DNA of 64,000 bases from Deinococcales bacterium (GTDB taxonomy: Bacteria; Deinococcota; Deinococci; Deinococcales; JAAFIG01), in NCBI GenBank assembly GCA_013298595.1, contig JAAFIG010000020.1, positions 16,926 through 80,925 of the forward strand, given 5' to 3'. This document shows, piece after piece, positions 1-9,200 of this stretch; the first letter of the stretch is position 1, and every line of letters starts with the position of its first letter. The notes beneath the pieces were generated by a model. The model was not told where the DNA came from. It searched no databases and saw nothing but the letters and a program-made list of their open reading frames with translations. The position numbers were made by a program, and so were the translations under genes.

Positions 1-1333
1 CTGTAACAAGCGCAAAACCATCAGCAATCTTATCGATATTCACAGGTGGCTCTGGGGTTTCACCAGGACATGGAACATGGTTACTCGAGAATTTAAATGG
101 TCCTGTGAATTTAAAAGCTTGACCAAAAGCATGTTTGGTCAGACTCGGTTTTAGTTCAGCATTGACATAAAGAGTTTGATCTTTGTCTGGAACAAGTTCG
201 CCACGGTAATCATAGCTTTCGGTAAAAACTTCGGTAGCATTCTGACAAGGGCAACTCACTCTGGTGGTTTTATCGTAAGTCAAATAAACAATGCCTTCTT
301 CTTTAATTGTTTTTAACGTCCCATGGGTCAGAAATTCTGGATAGGTATTACCCAGATACGTTGTTGTTGGAAAGTACTCCGATGCCTTAGCAGTTTCGTA
401 TTGTCCAGACACAGATATGCCATATGTTTCAGAGTATTTTGCCCCAGAAATTTTTGAGTAATCATTGGCAACAATGTTGACCCAACCCTTGGAATCCATA
501 ATTTGCACCGAGCTTTGATACGTTTGACTATTTGCCACTGCTTTAACCGTAACAATACTCGGACTTGGTTTTACGCTAGGAGCTGTGTACGTGGCTTTGG
601 TCGCACTCGAGCTTTCCACTCGCCCAAGACTCGATGAACCACCAACGGTGTTATTAACCGACCAACTTTGCACCGCAGAAACACTGACACTGGCAAGATT
701 CGAGGCATCGGTAGTGATTTGCGACAAGGCAAAATTGACACTATCACCAATTCGTACCGAAGCACGTCTAGGAAGCAAAGCAAACTTTGCCGCCAAAGCA
801 TAATCGCCTTGTTTTGTCACAGGAATTTTAATCACACGCAATTGCGATAATGGTCGAGGCAAAATCCGATTCGCTCGAGACACAACACTTGGCACAGCCG
901 AAGCTGGCACGAGTGTAGGAGCAACTGCTTGCCAAGAACCATCCGCGTTTTGTTGACCAAAAACCAAATCCTCGAGATTCACTTCTTCTGGGTCAACGTT
1001 TAAGTATAAATCCAGTGGTGCAACCATGACCGCTGTTGGGGGATCAAAAGTAACCCGATAGGCTGTGTTAGAAACAGCATTTGGCATGGTGTTTTCTATT
1101 GTAGAAAAAATAATTTTCACGCCAGTAACTGTGCCAAAAGGAGCACTCGAGCCAAATAAATAGCTTTTGTCAGCCTCACCGATAACTGTACCTTGGGGTG
1201 TCACCGCACTAGGCAAGGGTGTATCCAAAACAGGCACGTCGAAAGGTTGGTCAATAATGGGTGGTTTAACTCCACCTGTACCACCACAAGCCAATAAACT
1301 TAGTAATAAACCAAAAACCAAGATTTGTTTCAT
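1..1333 (-). CDS. secreted lipoprotein, partial (C-terminus outside window)
   Basis: The gene reads from ATG at 1333 (MKQILVFGLLLSLLACGG) off the left edge, so only about 444 codons are visible. The N-terminus is a lipoprotein signal with lipobox LLAC, so it is probably anchored to the outside of a membrane. An AGGAGG ribosome site lies at 1338-1343. The body shows an Ig-like stretch ending in the ATYTAP motif and resembles the next gene (1509-3020), which carries a similar AIYTAP motif, so the two look like diverged paralogues. No enzymatic motif is recognised. It is the last of three minus-strand lipoprotein genes, each with its own promoter of the same design (here 1379-1440). Confidence 0.85.
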   Translation of the reverse strand, partial: MKQILVFGLLLSLLACGGTGGVKPPIIDQPFDVPVLDTPLPSAVTPQGTVIGEADKSYLFGSSAPFGTVTGVKIIFSTIENTMPNAVSNTAYRVTFDPPTAVMVAPLDLYLNVDPEEVNLEDLVFGQQNADGSWQAVAPTLVPASAVPSVVSRANRILPRPLSQLRVIKIPVTKQGDYALAAKFALLPRRASVRIGDSVNFALSQITTDASNLASVSVSAVQSWSVNNTVGGSSSLGRVESSSATKATYTAPSVKPSPSIVTVKAVANSQTYQSSVQIMDSKGWVNIVANDYSKISGAKYSETYGISVSGQYETAKASEYFPTTTYLGNTYPEFLTHGTLKTIKEEGIVYLTYDKTTRVSCPCQNATEVFTESYDYRGELVPDKDQTLYVNAELKPSLTKHAFGQAFKFTGPFKFSSNHVPCPGETPEPPVNIDKIADGFALVT

Positions 1334-1378
1334 ATATCCTCCTCGAGAAAACCAGCCTTAGCAGGTCTGAACAGGTAA

Positions 1379-1440
1379 ACCGTACAAAAATCACCGTGAC
1401 TGGAGCGTGACTGGCATCCGAGCAACTGGAGCGTGACTGG
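1379..1440 (-). promoter_or_regulatory. SARP-type promoter with four heptamers
   Basis: On the minus strand the heptamer CCAGTCA occurs at 1434-1440, a degenerate CCAGTTG at 1423-1429, then CCAGTCA at 1408-1414 and 1397-1403. Each pair is spaced at exactly 11 bp. Twelve bases after the last heptamer lies TACGGT (1379-1384), a TAnnnT -10 box. There is no -35 consensus because the heptamers occupy that position, as in SARP-activated promoters. The same design precedes the next two genes. It is the only one of the three with a doubled repeat pair. Confidence 0.7.
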
Positions 1441-1466
1441 GAAACTCGAGCCAAAAGCTGAAAATA

Positions 1467-1501
1467 GCTTTTCTCGAGCTTGTCATGAACTCGAGAAAAG
1501 C
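1467..1501 (-). terminator. hairpin terminator built on CTCGAG
   Basis: A perfect 12-bp stem (GCTTTTCTCGAG, 1467-1478, pairing with 1490-1501) with an 11-nt loop follows the stop of the 1509-3020 gene. On the minus strand it is followed by TATTTT. Both arms contain CTCGAG. Confidence 0.7.
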
Positions 1502-1508
1502 GCATAGA

Positions 1509-3020
1509 TTAGTTAGTAGTGAAATTCCATGTTGCTGTCGTGACCCAAGTAGCAAATATTGTGCCATTGCTGCCAAGGTCTTCCCCTGTTTGTGTGGCAC
1601 TACCCGAGATTGTGTCTGTGTTGATGTAAGAAAGTGGTGTATTAATCTGAGTACCGCCAAGTGTGCTTTGAATTTGTACATTGCTACCAACATTGCACTT
1701 CATCTCACCAAGTCCAGATATTGGGAACCGAAAAATATATGTTTTGTTAACTTCATCAAAAATTAGTGTTGCGTTTTCTGTTCCGCCTGTATTGGTAATT
1801 GGCGAGGCACTGCAAGTTCTACTCCCAACCTTAAAACTCGCATCTGACGTGATAGCGTTTGTACTCCCGTCGCTGTAATTAGGAACTCCATCTGTACGAA
1901 TATTCCTAAAATCAAAAGTAGCCGTACCCTCACGAACTTGCACGCCGCCTTTGGCATAGGTATAAGTGGATTTAAAAGTAACTGTGCCACTTAACCTCTT
2001 TTTTCCATCTGTTAAGATTACAGACCCAATAATGCGGACTTTTTTGCTTGGATTTGCGTTATTGACACTGGTAAACACCACCGTATCGATTCTCCCAACT
2101 GCCGAAGTCGCTGTTGGAGCGGTATAAATGGCATTGGCAACACCAGAAGCAGCAATACTACCCAGTCCAGCCCCTGATACACTCCAATTGCGGGTAAAAC
2201 CAGATTTTGAATTTGTAAAAGGATACGGCTTAACAATGATCGCTGGCGTAAGTGGTACAAGTTCGTCATCATTATCTATTGGTTTGGTAACTGGTGGAGT
2301 CGGTGAAGTGCTGACTGGTGTAAGCGGCACAAGTTCATCATCGTCATCGGTAACAGCTGGTTTAACCAGACCCGACCGAGCCGACTGGCTTTTCTCCGAA
2401 ATTGCAACATTTGCATAAGCCGTAAACGTTAAAGTCTTACCGATTTGCAACCGAGATACCGATGGTTTCAAATAAAAGCGTTCAATCCGAATAATATCCA
2501 TTGGGTATAACTTATTGCCTTGTAATTGCAAACCTCTCGAGTAAGTGGTTGTTAAACTTGGCGGCACAGGCGAAATTCGTGCCGACATTGTACGGTTCGC
2601 CGTATCCACACTGACTTTCCGACTGACGACCCAAGCACCATTTGGCAATCTGACAGCAATACCATAATTTTCAGGAGCAGCTAAATCTGTGGGGTACGAA
2701 AATTGTATTGTAATTGGTTGCGTCCAAACATCACCCGTTAAACGCAAACCCTGACCTGAACCATTCACGGTGTCGTTAATAGCTTGGACACTCAGACTCG
2801 AGCCATCTGGCATTGCCCCAGCGGGCACAACAACTTTTGCACCAGCACTAAGCACATCGGCACTACCACCAGTGGCTGTGATAGGAAGGGTTTGTACTGC
2901 ACCAATGACAGTAGCCTCGGGAGTAATAAGTGTCTCGAGCCGTGCTGGTGGGATTGGTGCACCACCTCCGCACGCAACCAGAGCAAGGAACAGGGATGCA
3001 ACGGGTATCAAAGTTTTCAT
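1509..3020 (-). CDS. secreted lipoprotein with Ig-like region
   Basis: The start is ATG at 3020 (MKTLIPVASLFLALVACGGG); upstream in-frame codons are rejected because they run through the promoter and a GGAG ribosome site lies at 3029-3032. The signal has lipobox LVAC. The protein of about 503 residues has an internal duplication of DDELVPLTP around residues 220-265, a likely flexible linker, and a motif AIYTAP like the preceding lipoprotein. No catalytic residues are seen. The middle region with VPAGAMPDGSS resembles ZU5-like or secreted-adhesion segments, but that is a guess. A CTCGAG terminator follows at 1467-1501. Confidence 0.85.
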   Translation of the reverse strand: MKTLIPVASLFLALVACGGGAPIPPARLETLITPEATVIGAVQTLPITATGGSADVLSAGAKVVVPAGAMPDGSSLSVQAINDTVNGSGQGLRLTGDVWTQPITIQFSYPTDLAAPENYGIAVRLPNGAWVVSRKVSVDTANRTMSARISPVPPSLTTTYSRGLQLQGNKLYPMDIIRIERFYLKPSVSRLQIGKTLTFTAYANVAISEKSQSARSGLVKPAVTDDDDELVPLTPVSTSPTPPVTKPIDNDDELVPLTPAIIVKPYPFTNSKSGFTRNWSVSGAGLGSIAASGVANAIYTAPTATSAVGRIDTVVFTSVNNANPSKKVRIIGSVILTDGKKRLSGTVTFKSTYTYAKGGVQVREGTATFDFRNIRTDGVPNYSDGSTNAITSDASFKVGSRTCSASPITNTGGTENATLIFDEVNKTYIFRFPISGLGEMKCNVGSNVQIQSTLGGTQINTPLSYINTDTISGSATQTGEDLGSNGTIFATWVTTATWNFTTN

Positions 3021-3049
3021 GGATTTGTCTCCTTTTGTAACTGCTGGGA

Positions 3050-3085
3050 AGCGTACAAAAAACAGGATGACTGGAGCGTGACTGG
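3050..3085 (-). promoter_or_regulatory. SARP-type promoter, CCAGTCA direct repeat
   Basis: On the minus strand CCAGTCA lies at 3079-3085 and 3068-3074 (11-bp pitch), followed after 12 bp by the -10 box TACGCT (3050-3055). The spacing matches the promoters at 1379 and 4997 exactly, and the sequence is almost identical to the latter through TTTTTTGTACGCTTCCC. Confidence 0.75.
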
Positions 3086-3121
3086 GAAACTCGAGCCATT
3101 GCAAAACAGTAGTGAATTTTC

Positions 3122-3159
3122 AAAAGCTCGAGAGGAGAACGTGCCTCTCGAGCTTTTTT
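3122..3159 (-). terminator. intrinsic terminator with CTCGAG stem
   Basis: A 14-bp perfect stem (3122-3135 with 3144-3157), loop of 8 nt, with A/T runs on both sides so it can act in both directions. It lies just after the stop of the 3176-4966 lipoprotein. Each arm contains GCTCGAG. Confidence 0.8.
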
Positions 3160-3175
3160 GATGCTAAGACTAGAA

Positions 3176-4966
3176 TTAGTATTTTACTCGAACATTGAAG
3201 TAGTTATATTGTGTGAAATCAGCATTCGCATTGACTCCATGAATTGTCATGACACTTCCGTTGATTGTAGCATGCCAAGCAATCAGGTTCACGTCTGAAC
3301 CTGACCTTGGGATGGTTGCACGTCCTGCTGTACCAAAAGTTAAATCTGGCAGACCGTTGGGTTTGAATCGCTGCATAGCAGCATCATTTGGGGCTTCAAT
3401 ATCACCAGTACCCAGGAGTACAAGTGAACCATCAGCAGCATAAGTACCACCGAAAGTACCTGTCCTAGAATTATTTAAATTTGTAATGAAGGAGGTGTTG
3501 GAATTTGTGACGAAGTAGATTTTATTATTGTATTCAAGCACTTCTACAACAAAATCAGGACCATTAACAAATTCCTGTATTCCTGTAACTGGATCAATTC
3601 GGATTCCATTAGAAGATCTATTGTACACCAAGACCGAACCATCACTGAGGACTTTGCCTGCTGCGTTGACTCGAGTGGATGAAACGTTGACTTGGATGCT
3701 AGATAACAGCGTACCGTTCGTACCAAACGCTGTATCAGGAGTTCCATCAACATTTAATTTTTGAAACATTGATGAAGAACCTGTCACAGTGCTACCTGCT
3801 AATATGAAGTTTCCTTCTCCAATAATCAGGATTTTTGCGTTCGGTAGTAAGACTGCACTAAAAAAGTTTTTGCTATTACTTGGGTCATCTATTACCAATT
3901 TGCCATTTGTGCCAAAACTCAGTACAGGTGCTCCTGCTGAATTTATGCGCCAGAGAGTCAGTTTGAAAAATCCTGAAACCTCATTGCGGCTACTAATTAA
4001 ATAATCACCATTGCTATTTCGTTGCATTGAAGTAACAGATTTTCCCGATGTAACAATAGTGGTTGTACCACCTGTACCAAAAGTTGTATCAAGGGTGGCA
4101 TCTGCATTCCAACGGGTTAAGGTCATGGTCTGGGTAACTGCTGGCAAAGCAGTTTCGTCTGTAAATGTGCCAAAGGCGACGAATTTACCATCTGGTTGTA
4201 GTATTGTCGAAAGCCCAGTATTACTGGCAATTGAATTGGTGCTGCGATTCATTGCGCCTATTACAGTACCCGGTTTTACAATGACACTTAGTGTTGCGCT
4301 CCAAGTCTCTTCAAATACTCCACTCGAGGTTGTTAGTGTTAATGGCACGCTGGCAGTGGTTTCGGGGGCTGTTAAACTGGCGGTCAGAACCAAGTCGCCA
4401 CTGGTGGTATTGGCTGGTATGGTCACACCACTCGAGTTTACACCTGTTGGTAAGCCTGTGAGTGTAACCGTAACGGGGTCGCTGTATCCTTGTGAACGAC
4501 CAAGTAAAATTTTGGTTGTAATGCTTGTACCTGCTGCGATTACTAAATTAGAATCAAGTATCGTTGTTGTAAAAGGCAGCACCTGTCCTACCGTGTTTTT
4601 TGAAACCAAACTAGCACCACTCGAGGCTTGGATACCAATGGTGTTGGTTGTGCCAGGAGCGGCGGCTGTAAGAATTTGGAGTGTGCCGCTGGTATCTGGG
4701 CTTCTAATAACAATTGGTGAGGCTGAAAATCCAAGAGTGCCTGTGTTTAATCCGACAGTAATATCGCCTGTGAAACCTGCTAAACGTTGAACGGTAACTG
4801 GTAACGAAGCGCTGCTGTTGGGTCGGAAGACCAATTTGGATAAGGCAACATTTAAGTCAAACATTGCCGCTGGGGGCGGGGGTGGTGGTTTGACCTCTGG
4901 GGTTGGACATGCAACCAATGCTATTGCTAATGCGAGTAAGCCCGAAAAAACTTGGTACTTTTTCAT
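3176..4966 (-). CDS. lipoprotein with delta-60-type beta-propeller repeats
   Basis: The start is ATG at 4966 (MKKYQVFSGLLALAIALVAC), with AGGAGG at 4971-4976; the lipobox is LVAC and is followed by a PPPPPP linker. The N-terminal half is rich in Thr/Val and looks like Ig-type beta domains (phrases such as SLPVTVQRLAGFTGDITV). The C-terminal half has repeats of the delta-60 (DUF5122) type, recognisable by the phrases LDTTFGTGG, DTAFGTNGT and LDLTFGTAG-like segments roughly 100 residues apart. Such repeats form surface beta-propellers; the ligand is unknown. About 596 residues. CTCGAG is relatively sparse here. Confidence 0.85.
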   Translation of the reverse strand: MKKYQVFSGLLALAIALVACPTPEVKPPPPPPAAMFDLNVALSKLVFRPNSSASLPVTVQRLAGFTGDITVGLNTGTLGFSASPIVIRSPDTSGTLQILTAAAPGTTNTIGIQASSGASLVSKNTVGQVLPFTTTILDSNLVIAAGTSITTKILLGRSQGYSDPVTVTLTGLPTGVNSSGVTIPANTTSGDLVLTASLTAPETTASVPLTLTTSSGVFEETWSATLSVIVKPGTVIGAMNRSTNSIASNTGLSTILQPDGKFVAFGTFTDETALPAVTQTMTLTRWNADATLDTTFGTGGTTTIVTSGKSVTSMQRNSNGDYLISSRNEVSGFFKLTLWRINSAGAPVLSFGTNGKLVIDDPSNSKNFFSAVLLPNAKILIIGEGNFILAGSTVTGSSSMFQKLNVDGTPDTAFGTNGTLLSSIQVNVSSTRVNAAGKVLSDGSVLVYNRSSNGIRIDPVTGIQEFVNGPDFVVEVLEYNNKIYFVTNSNTSFITNLNNSRTGTFGGTYAADGSLVLLGTGDIEAPNDAAMQRFKPNGLPDLTFGTAGRATIPRSGSDVNLIAWHATINGSVMTIHGVNANADFTQYNYFNVRVKY

Positions 4967-4996
4967 AATTCCTCCTGTTGTTTGTAACTGTTGGGA

Positions 4997-5032
4997 AGCG
5001 TACAAAAAACAGGATGACTGGAGCGTGACTGG
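4997..5032 (-). promoter_or_regulatory. SARP-type promoter, CCAGTCA direct repeat
   Basis: Minus-strand CCAGTCA at 5026-5032 and 5015-5021 (11-bp pitch), 12-bp spacer, -10 box TACGCT at 4997-5002. This is the third copy of the design before the lipoprotein genes. Confidence 0.75.
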
Positions 5033-5066
5033 GATTTTGACCCTCGAGAAAACCGTCTATAACAAC

Positions 5067-5162
5067 TTAGATTAAATTGTGATTTCTAGCTTTCTCGAGA
5101 ATGGCTTTGCAAACCAGATTACTTGTGAAAAAACTTTCTTGGTACTCGAGTGGTATACCTTA
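5067..5162 (-). pseudogene. C-terminal stub of a lost SARP regulator gene
   Basis: The minus strand encodes PLEYQESFFTSNLVCKAILE followed by KARNHNLI and a TAA stop at 5067-5069. This matches the C-terminus of the regulator at 9692-13090 (PLEYQESFLTNNPINKAILE). Upstream of it (higher coordinates) the frame is closed by two stops and the similarity ends near 5162, where the promoter of the VbhA/Fic module begins. The stub therefore marks a third member of the tandem regulator array whose body has been lost. It also explains why an apparent plus-strand reading frame extends upstream of the antitoxin start. Confidence 0.8.
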
Positions 5163-5177
5163 CTAGGCATTCAGGGG

Positions 5178-5183
5178 TATAGT
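5178..5183 (+). promoter_or_regulatory. -10 box of a leaderless vbhA promoter
   Basis: TATAGT lies 6 nt before the ATG at 5190, so transcription should start at or next to the start codon. No ribosome site is present. Confidence 0.55.
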
Positions 5184-5189
5184 ATTGCT

Positions 5190-5384
5190 ATGGTTGTCAT
5201 ACTCGAGCCTGAAAAAATTGATGCAAATGAACGACAAAAAGCCTTGCTGCTAACACAGGCAAGCTCGAGAATTGAGGGTTTGCAATCAGAAGAATTTGCC
5301 ACTGATTTACTCAAGAAAAAAGCACTTGGCGAATTAACAACTGAGCAAGTCAAAATGGCATTGGATGCTCGTTATAAACGCTAA
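5190..5384 (+). CDS. VbhA-type antitoxin of a Fic toxin
   Basis: A 64-residue acidic, helical protein (MVVILEPEKIDANERQK...). It contains SSRIEG, matching the (S/T)xxxE(G/N) inhibitory motif of class I Fic antitoxins, whose Glu blocks ATP binding in the Fic active site. The following segment, EEFATDLLKKKALGELTTEQ, fits the VbhA fold. The gene ends 5 nt before the fic start, as expected for a toxin-antitoxin pair. The start at 5190 is preferred over the GTG at 5079 because the upstream part is antisense to a regulator stub and because a -10 box lies 6 nt upstream. It would neutralise Fic-mediated AMPylation in the cytoplasm. Confidence 0.85.
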   Translation: MVVILEPEKIDANERQKALLLTQASSRIEGLQSEEFATDLLKKKALGELTTEQVKMALDARYKR

Positions 5385-5389
5385 GCATC

Positions 5390-6232
5390 ATGTCTTACAC
5401 GAATAACAACGGTGTATTTAAAAATTTGCTCGGAATTTTAGACGCTAACGAATTACAATTGGCGGAAACTGCCTATGTAGAGAATCGTTTGTTCGATTTA
5501 CGAATCCGAAATTCACCAATGGGGAATTTTGATTTAGACCATTTGAAAGTCATTCATCATTTTTTGTTCCAAGATGTGTACGAATGGGCTGGAAAAACTC
5601 GAGCTGAACAAACCATCATTGCTGGGCAATCATTCATGCCGTTACCTGTGCTGATAAAAGGAAGTTCAGTATTTTTATTGGCAGATCAAATTAAACCAGT
5701 TTTAGAACAGGCTTTTGAAGATTTGAAGTAGCAAAATTACTTTCGTGGTATGACTAGAGCAGATTTTTCTGTTTCGGCTGGAAATTTGTTGTGTACGCTT
5801 AATCATGCCCATGCTTTCAGAGAAGGTAACGGCAGAACCCAACGAGAATTTATTTCGCAATTGGCAACTTTTGCCAATCATCCGCTTGATTGGACTGTGG
5901 TTAGCCAAGAGCGCATGATAAGTGCAAGTATTGATAGTGTTAATGGCAATACCAGTCCTATGCAGCGCTTAATCGAGGAAATCAGTGACCCGCAAAAAAC
6001 CACCGTGCTTGGTGACGCAATCGCATTCCTAGAAAGTCATGATATCAATTGGAATCAGCGTTATTTGGCAACGACCATCGTAGGACTCGAGTACGAGGGT
6101 ATATTGGTTAGTCATTCGGCAAAGCATTTTATTCTCATGACTACAGAACAGCAAATTATTATTGGGTTTCGTTCGGATTTACCAATGCCTCGAGTGTCAA
6201 ATGCAAAGATTTATTTTAAGGCAACACGGTAA
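5390..6232 (+). pseudogene. Fic-family AMPylation toxin, interrupted by an in-frame TAG
   Basis: Two parts lie in the same frame: 5390-5731 ends in TAG (5729-5731), and reading continues without any shift to 6232. Removing the stop gives one Fic protein of about 280 residues. The first part holds the N-terminal helices and flap region (MGNFDLDHLKVIHHFLFQDV, YEWAGKTR). The second holds the catalytic motif HAFREGNGRTQREF, with the usual His, acidic residue and GNGR all present (the common Pro after His is Ala). Fic enzymes transfer AMP to target proteins. The TAG replaces one codon in ...EDLK-TAG-QNYF..., so a single substitution could have caused it. An ATG at 5750 could start a C-terminal fragment. 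The end overlaps the convergent regulator by 17 bp. Confidence 0.85.
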
Positions 6233-9200
6233 GCCCTTGATTTCTGGCTTCCTCGAGAATGGCGACATTGGTTAGGTTTTTACTAAGAAATGTTGTTTGG
6301 TACTCGAGGTCTAAGGTTTTTTGCTGGCTCTGAATTAACTCGAGCACAGTTTTTAAGGTTGTTAATGCAGTCGTATCTTTTGTAGCGGTCTGTGCTTGGT
6401 AATGCGTCCATAAAATTTCTGCTATTGGAATACTCGAGCGAATTTCATCAGGGCTGTTTAGGGTTGCGGTTGTTAACTTGAGGGCTTTTTGGGCTTGTCC
6501 TAGGCTCAGTAAGGCTTGGGCTAATTTGATATTGGCAGTGAGAATAATGCTGTTCATATTGAAGGGCTTGACTGTTTTTAACAGATTTTTGGCTGTTTCT
6601 TTGGCATCTGTGGGTGCTTGTAGGCTGCATAGGACAAGGTCAATGGTGCTGATGTCTTTGATCGAAGTGGTTTTTTGGCGTAACTGCATTAATTCAGCTT
6701 CAATCACATCGGTGGGTTGGTTTAAGCTTTTTTTGGTTATTGCTAATTCGCATAAATACATGTTGTAAAATATCGGTATTTCTTGTGCTTTTGGTAAAAA
6801 ATCCTCGAGAATCAAAAGGGCTTGCTCTGGTTGTCCTAAACGTCTTAGAACAGCAGCGACTCGAGATTGTAACAAGGCAATTCGTTGTGGTACGGATTCT
6901 TCTGCAATTTTTAAGCCTTGGCGAGCGTGTCCCAAGGCAGATTGGTATTGCCCTAACACAACTTCGACACTGCTCAGGGTAGCAAGGGTGCCAGTACCGC
7001 CAAGTAACTTATTTGAAAACTCTTCGAGTATGTCTTTGGCTTGTAAGAAATACTGTTGGCTTTCGAGTAATTTGCCTTGATTGTATAAATTGATTCCTAA
7101 GTTCGATAATGCAGAAAATACGTGTTCACGTAACTCGAGTTGTTGCACCATCAGCAAGGATTCGCGGTGGAATTGCTCGGCTTTTTGGTGCATTCCTAGT
7201 TGATCGTTGATCGCAGCGGTGTTGCCCATAGAAACAGCTAATTGTTCTTTGGAAAGTCGTACTTCTATGGGTTGTAGATGCTGGTTTTTTTCGTATGCTT
7301 GTTTGCCAAGAGCTAATGAAGCTTCAAAGTGAATTGCTGCTTCTTTAATTTTATTTTGGTAATACAAAAACGAACCCAAACTGGTTTCTATATCTTGCTG
7401 GACATCTAAGTCTTGGGCTACTATGGCGTGTTCTAAACCACGAAAGGCAGATTTTTCTGCAGCGGGTAGATCACCTTGAGCTGCAAATAAGTGGGCTTGT
7501 AAACCAAAAGCTCGAGCGCGCATATCTTCGGTATTGGCGTACAGGAAAAAAGTATCCACCAGTTTTTTCATGGAGTCTGTGCGTTGCAACGGCAGGTAGT
7601 GTTTGGCTGCCCACATTAGCGCGGTGCAGCCTTCTCGAGCATCGCCAAGGCGAAATTGGGCAGCAGCTATGGTTTCGTATGTTTGCCCTGCTTCGATAAA
7701 TTTAAGCAATGAAGTAAAATAAATAGCGGCTTTCCAGAGGAACGGTATGGCTTTGCTATCTTCTTGTCCTTGCAGATAATGCTCGGCAACTCGAATAGCA
7801 CTGACATCACCAAGGTTTGCTGCTTCCAGAATTTGGGCAATTTGCCGATGTAAGTACCGTTGTAAACCTGCCCCAATCGAGGTTTTGACTGTTTCAAAAA
7901 TCAAGTCATGAACAAAGCGTTCTTGCTGCATCACTTGCGCTTGCTCGAGTTGCTGCATGGCATTGCTCAGGTCAAAAGGATTTTTCTCGAGAATCATCGC
8001 AGCACGATCCAACGTAAAATCTTGATTCATCACAGCCGCAATTTGGGTTAAGCGAGTGGCTTCTGGGCTAAGACTACCAAGTCGCCCAGCAATCAATTGC
8101 TTAATTCGTGGCGCATCTTTTATATCAGCTCCAGTCTCGAGGGTGTGGCGTAGTGCCTCGAGCAAGTACAGTGGGTTGCCATTGGTATAGGTTTGTAAAT
8201 CGGTGCTCGAGAAATCTTTGGCTAAAGCTAAGCTAGAAAGCAGTTCGGTGGTTTCGGAAGTCGAAAGTAGTTGTAATTCGATTTTTATGGCTAAACCTGC
8301 GGTGATCGTCTGCTCGAGTATTTCGTTGGCTTCTACTCCAAGTTCATTTGGACGATAAGCAAGTATGGTGCGGATACCAGTCGGGTTGCCCCAATGGTTC
8401 TGGAAAACATGTTGAAACGCTGCAAAACTAGCTGTATCCATAAATTGTAAATCGTCTAAAGCAATGTGTTTCATACCAGCCGCCAAGGCTAACTGACAGA
8501 CTTCGCTTTTTGCTTGGTAGAAACGCAGAACATCGCTATCGTTACTCAGAGGCGCAAGCACATCCTGATCTGCGCGTAAACTCGGCAAAATACGGCTTAA
8601 CTCGAGGCGCACCCAATCGGGTAAGATCACAGTGTACTTCTCGAGCATTTGCTGGTACGTGCGAGCACTGGTCGCATATGATACCGTTGCATCACCTGGA
8701 CGACCTGAGAAAATACTCGAGCTGGCTTTACTGGCGAGGAAATCCTCGAGCAAACGGCTTTTGCCGATGCCAGCTTCACCTGCTAGTAAAATTGCCTGAC
8801 CAGCCGCCCAAGCGTTTTCCATTTGTTGCCAAGCAGCTTCACGTCCGACAAGTTTTTGTGGGCGTAACACCGACAATGGTAATTCAACTCGAGTCTGTTG
8901 CACTGGTACTAAAGCCTGACTGCTCCTAATCTCTTCGAGTAAGGCAAGTGTGGTCGCTGATGGACGAACACCCAATTCGTTTTGCAGCGTTTGCTCGAGT
9001 GTGCCAAATGTTTGAATGGCAGCCCCTCGATCTCCAAGTAAGTACTGCAAACGCATGACAGTTCGATACGAACTTTCGGCAACTTTATCGCGCTTGATGC
9101 TTTCGAGTGCCCAAAAAAGTGCTTCGCTAAACTGCTGATTTTGCTCGAGACGAGCAGCTTCTAAAACACATGCCTGAAGCGAAACTTGCCATAATCGTTC

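Noticed and set aside
4011..4790. 259-codon plus-strand frame opposite the delta-60 lipoprotein
   Set aside because: It lies entirely antisense to a gene with signal peptide, repeats and promoter, and its product is a low-complexity Val/Thr/Pro mirror of that gene.
5079..5189. Longer antitoxin start at GTG 5079
   Set aside because: The extra residues are antisense to the regulator stub, and the -10 box with a 6-nt gap supports ATG 5190.
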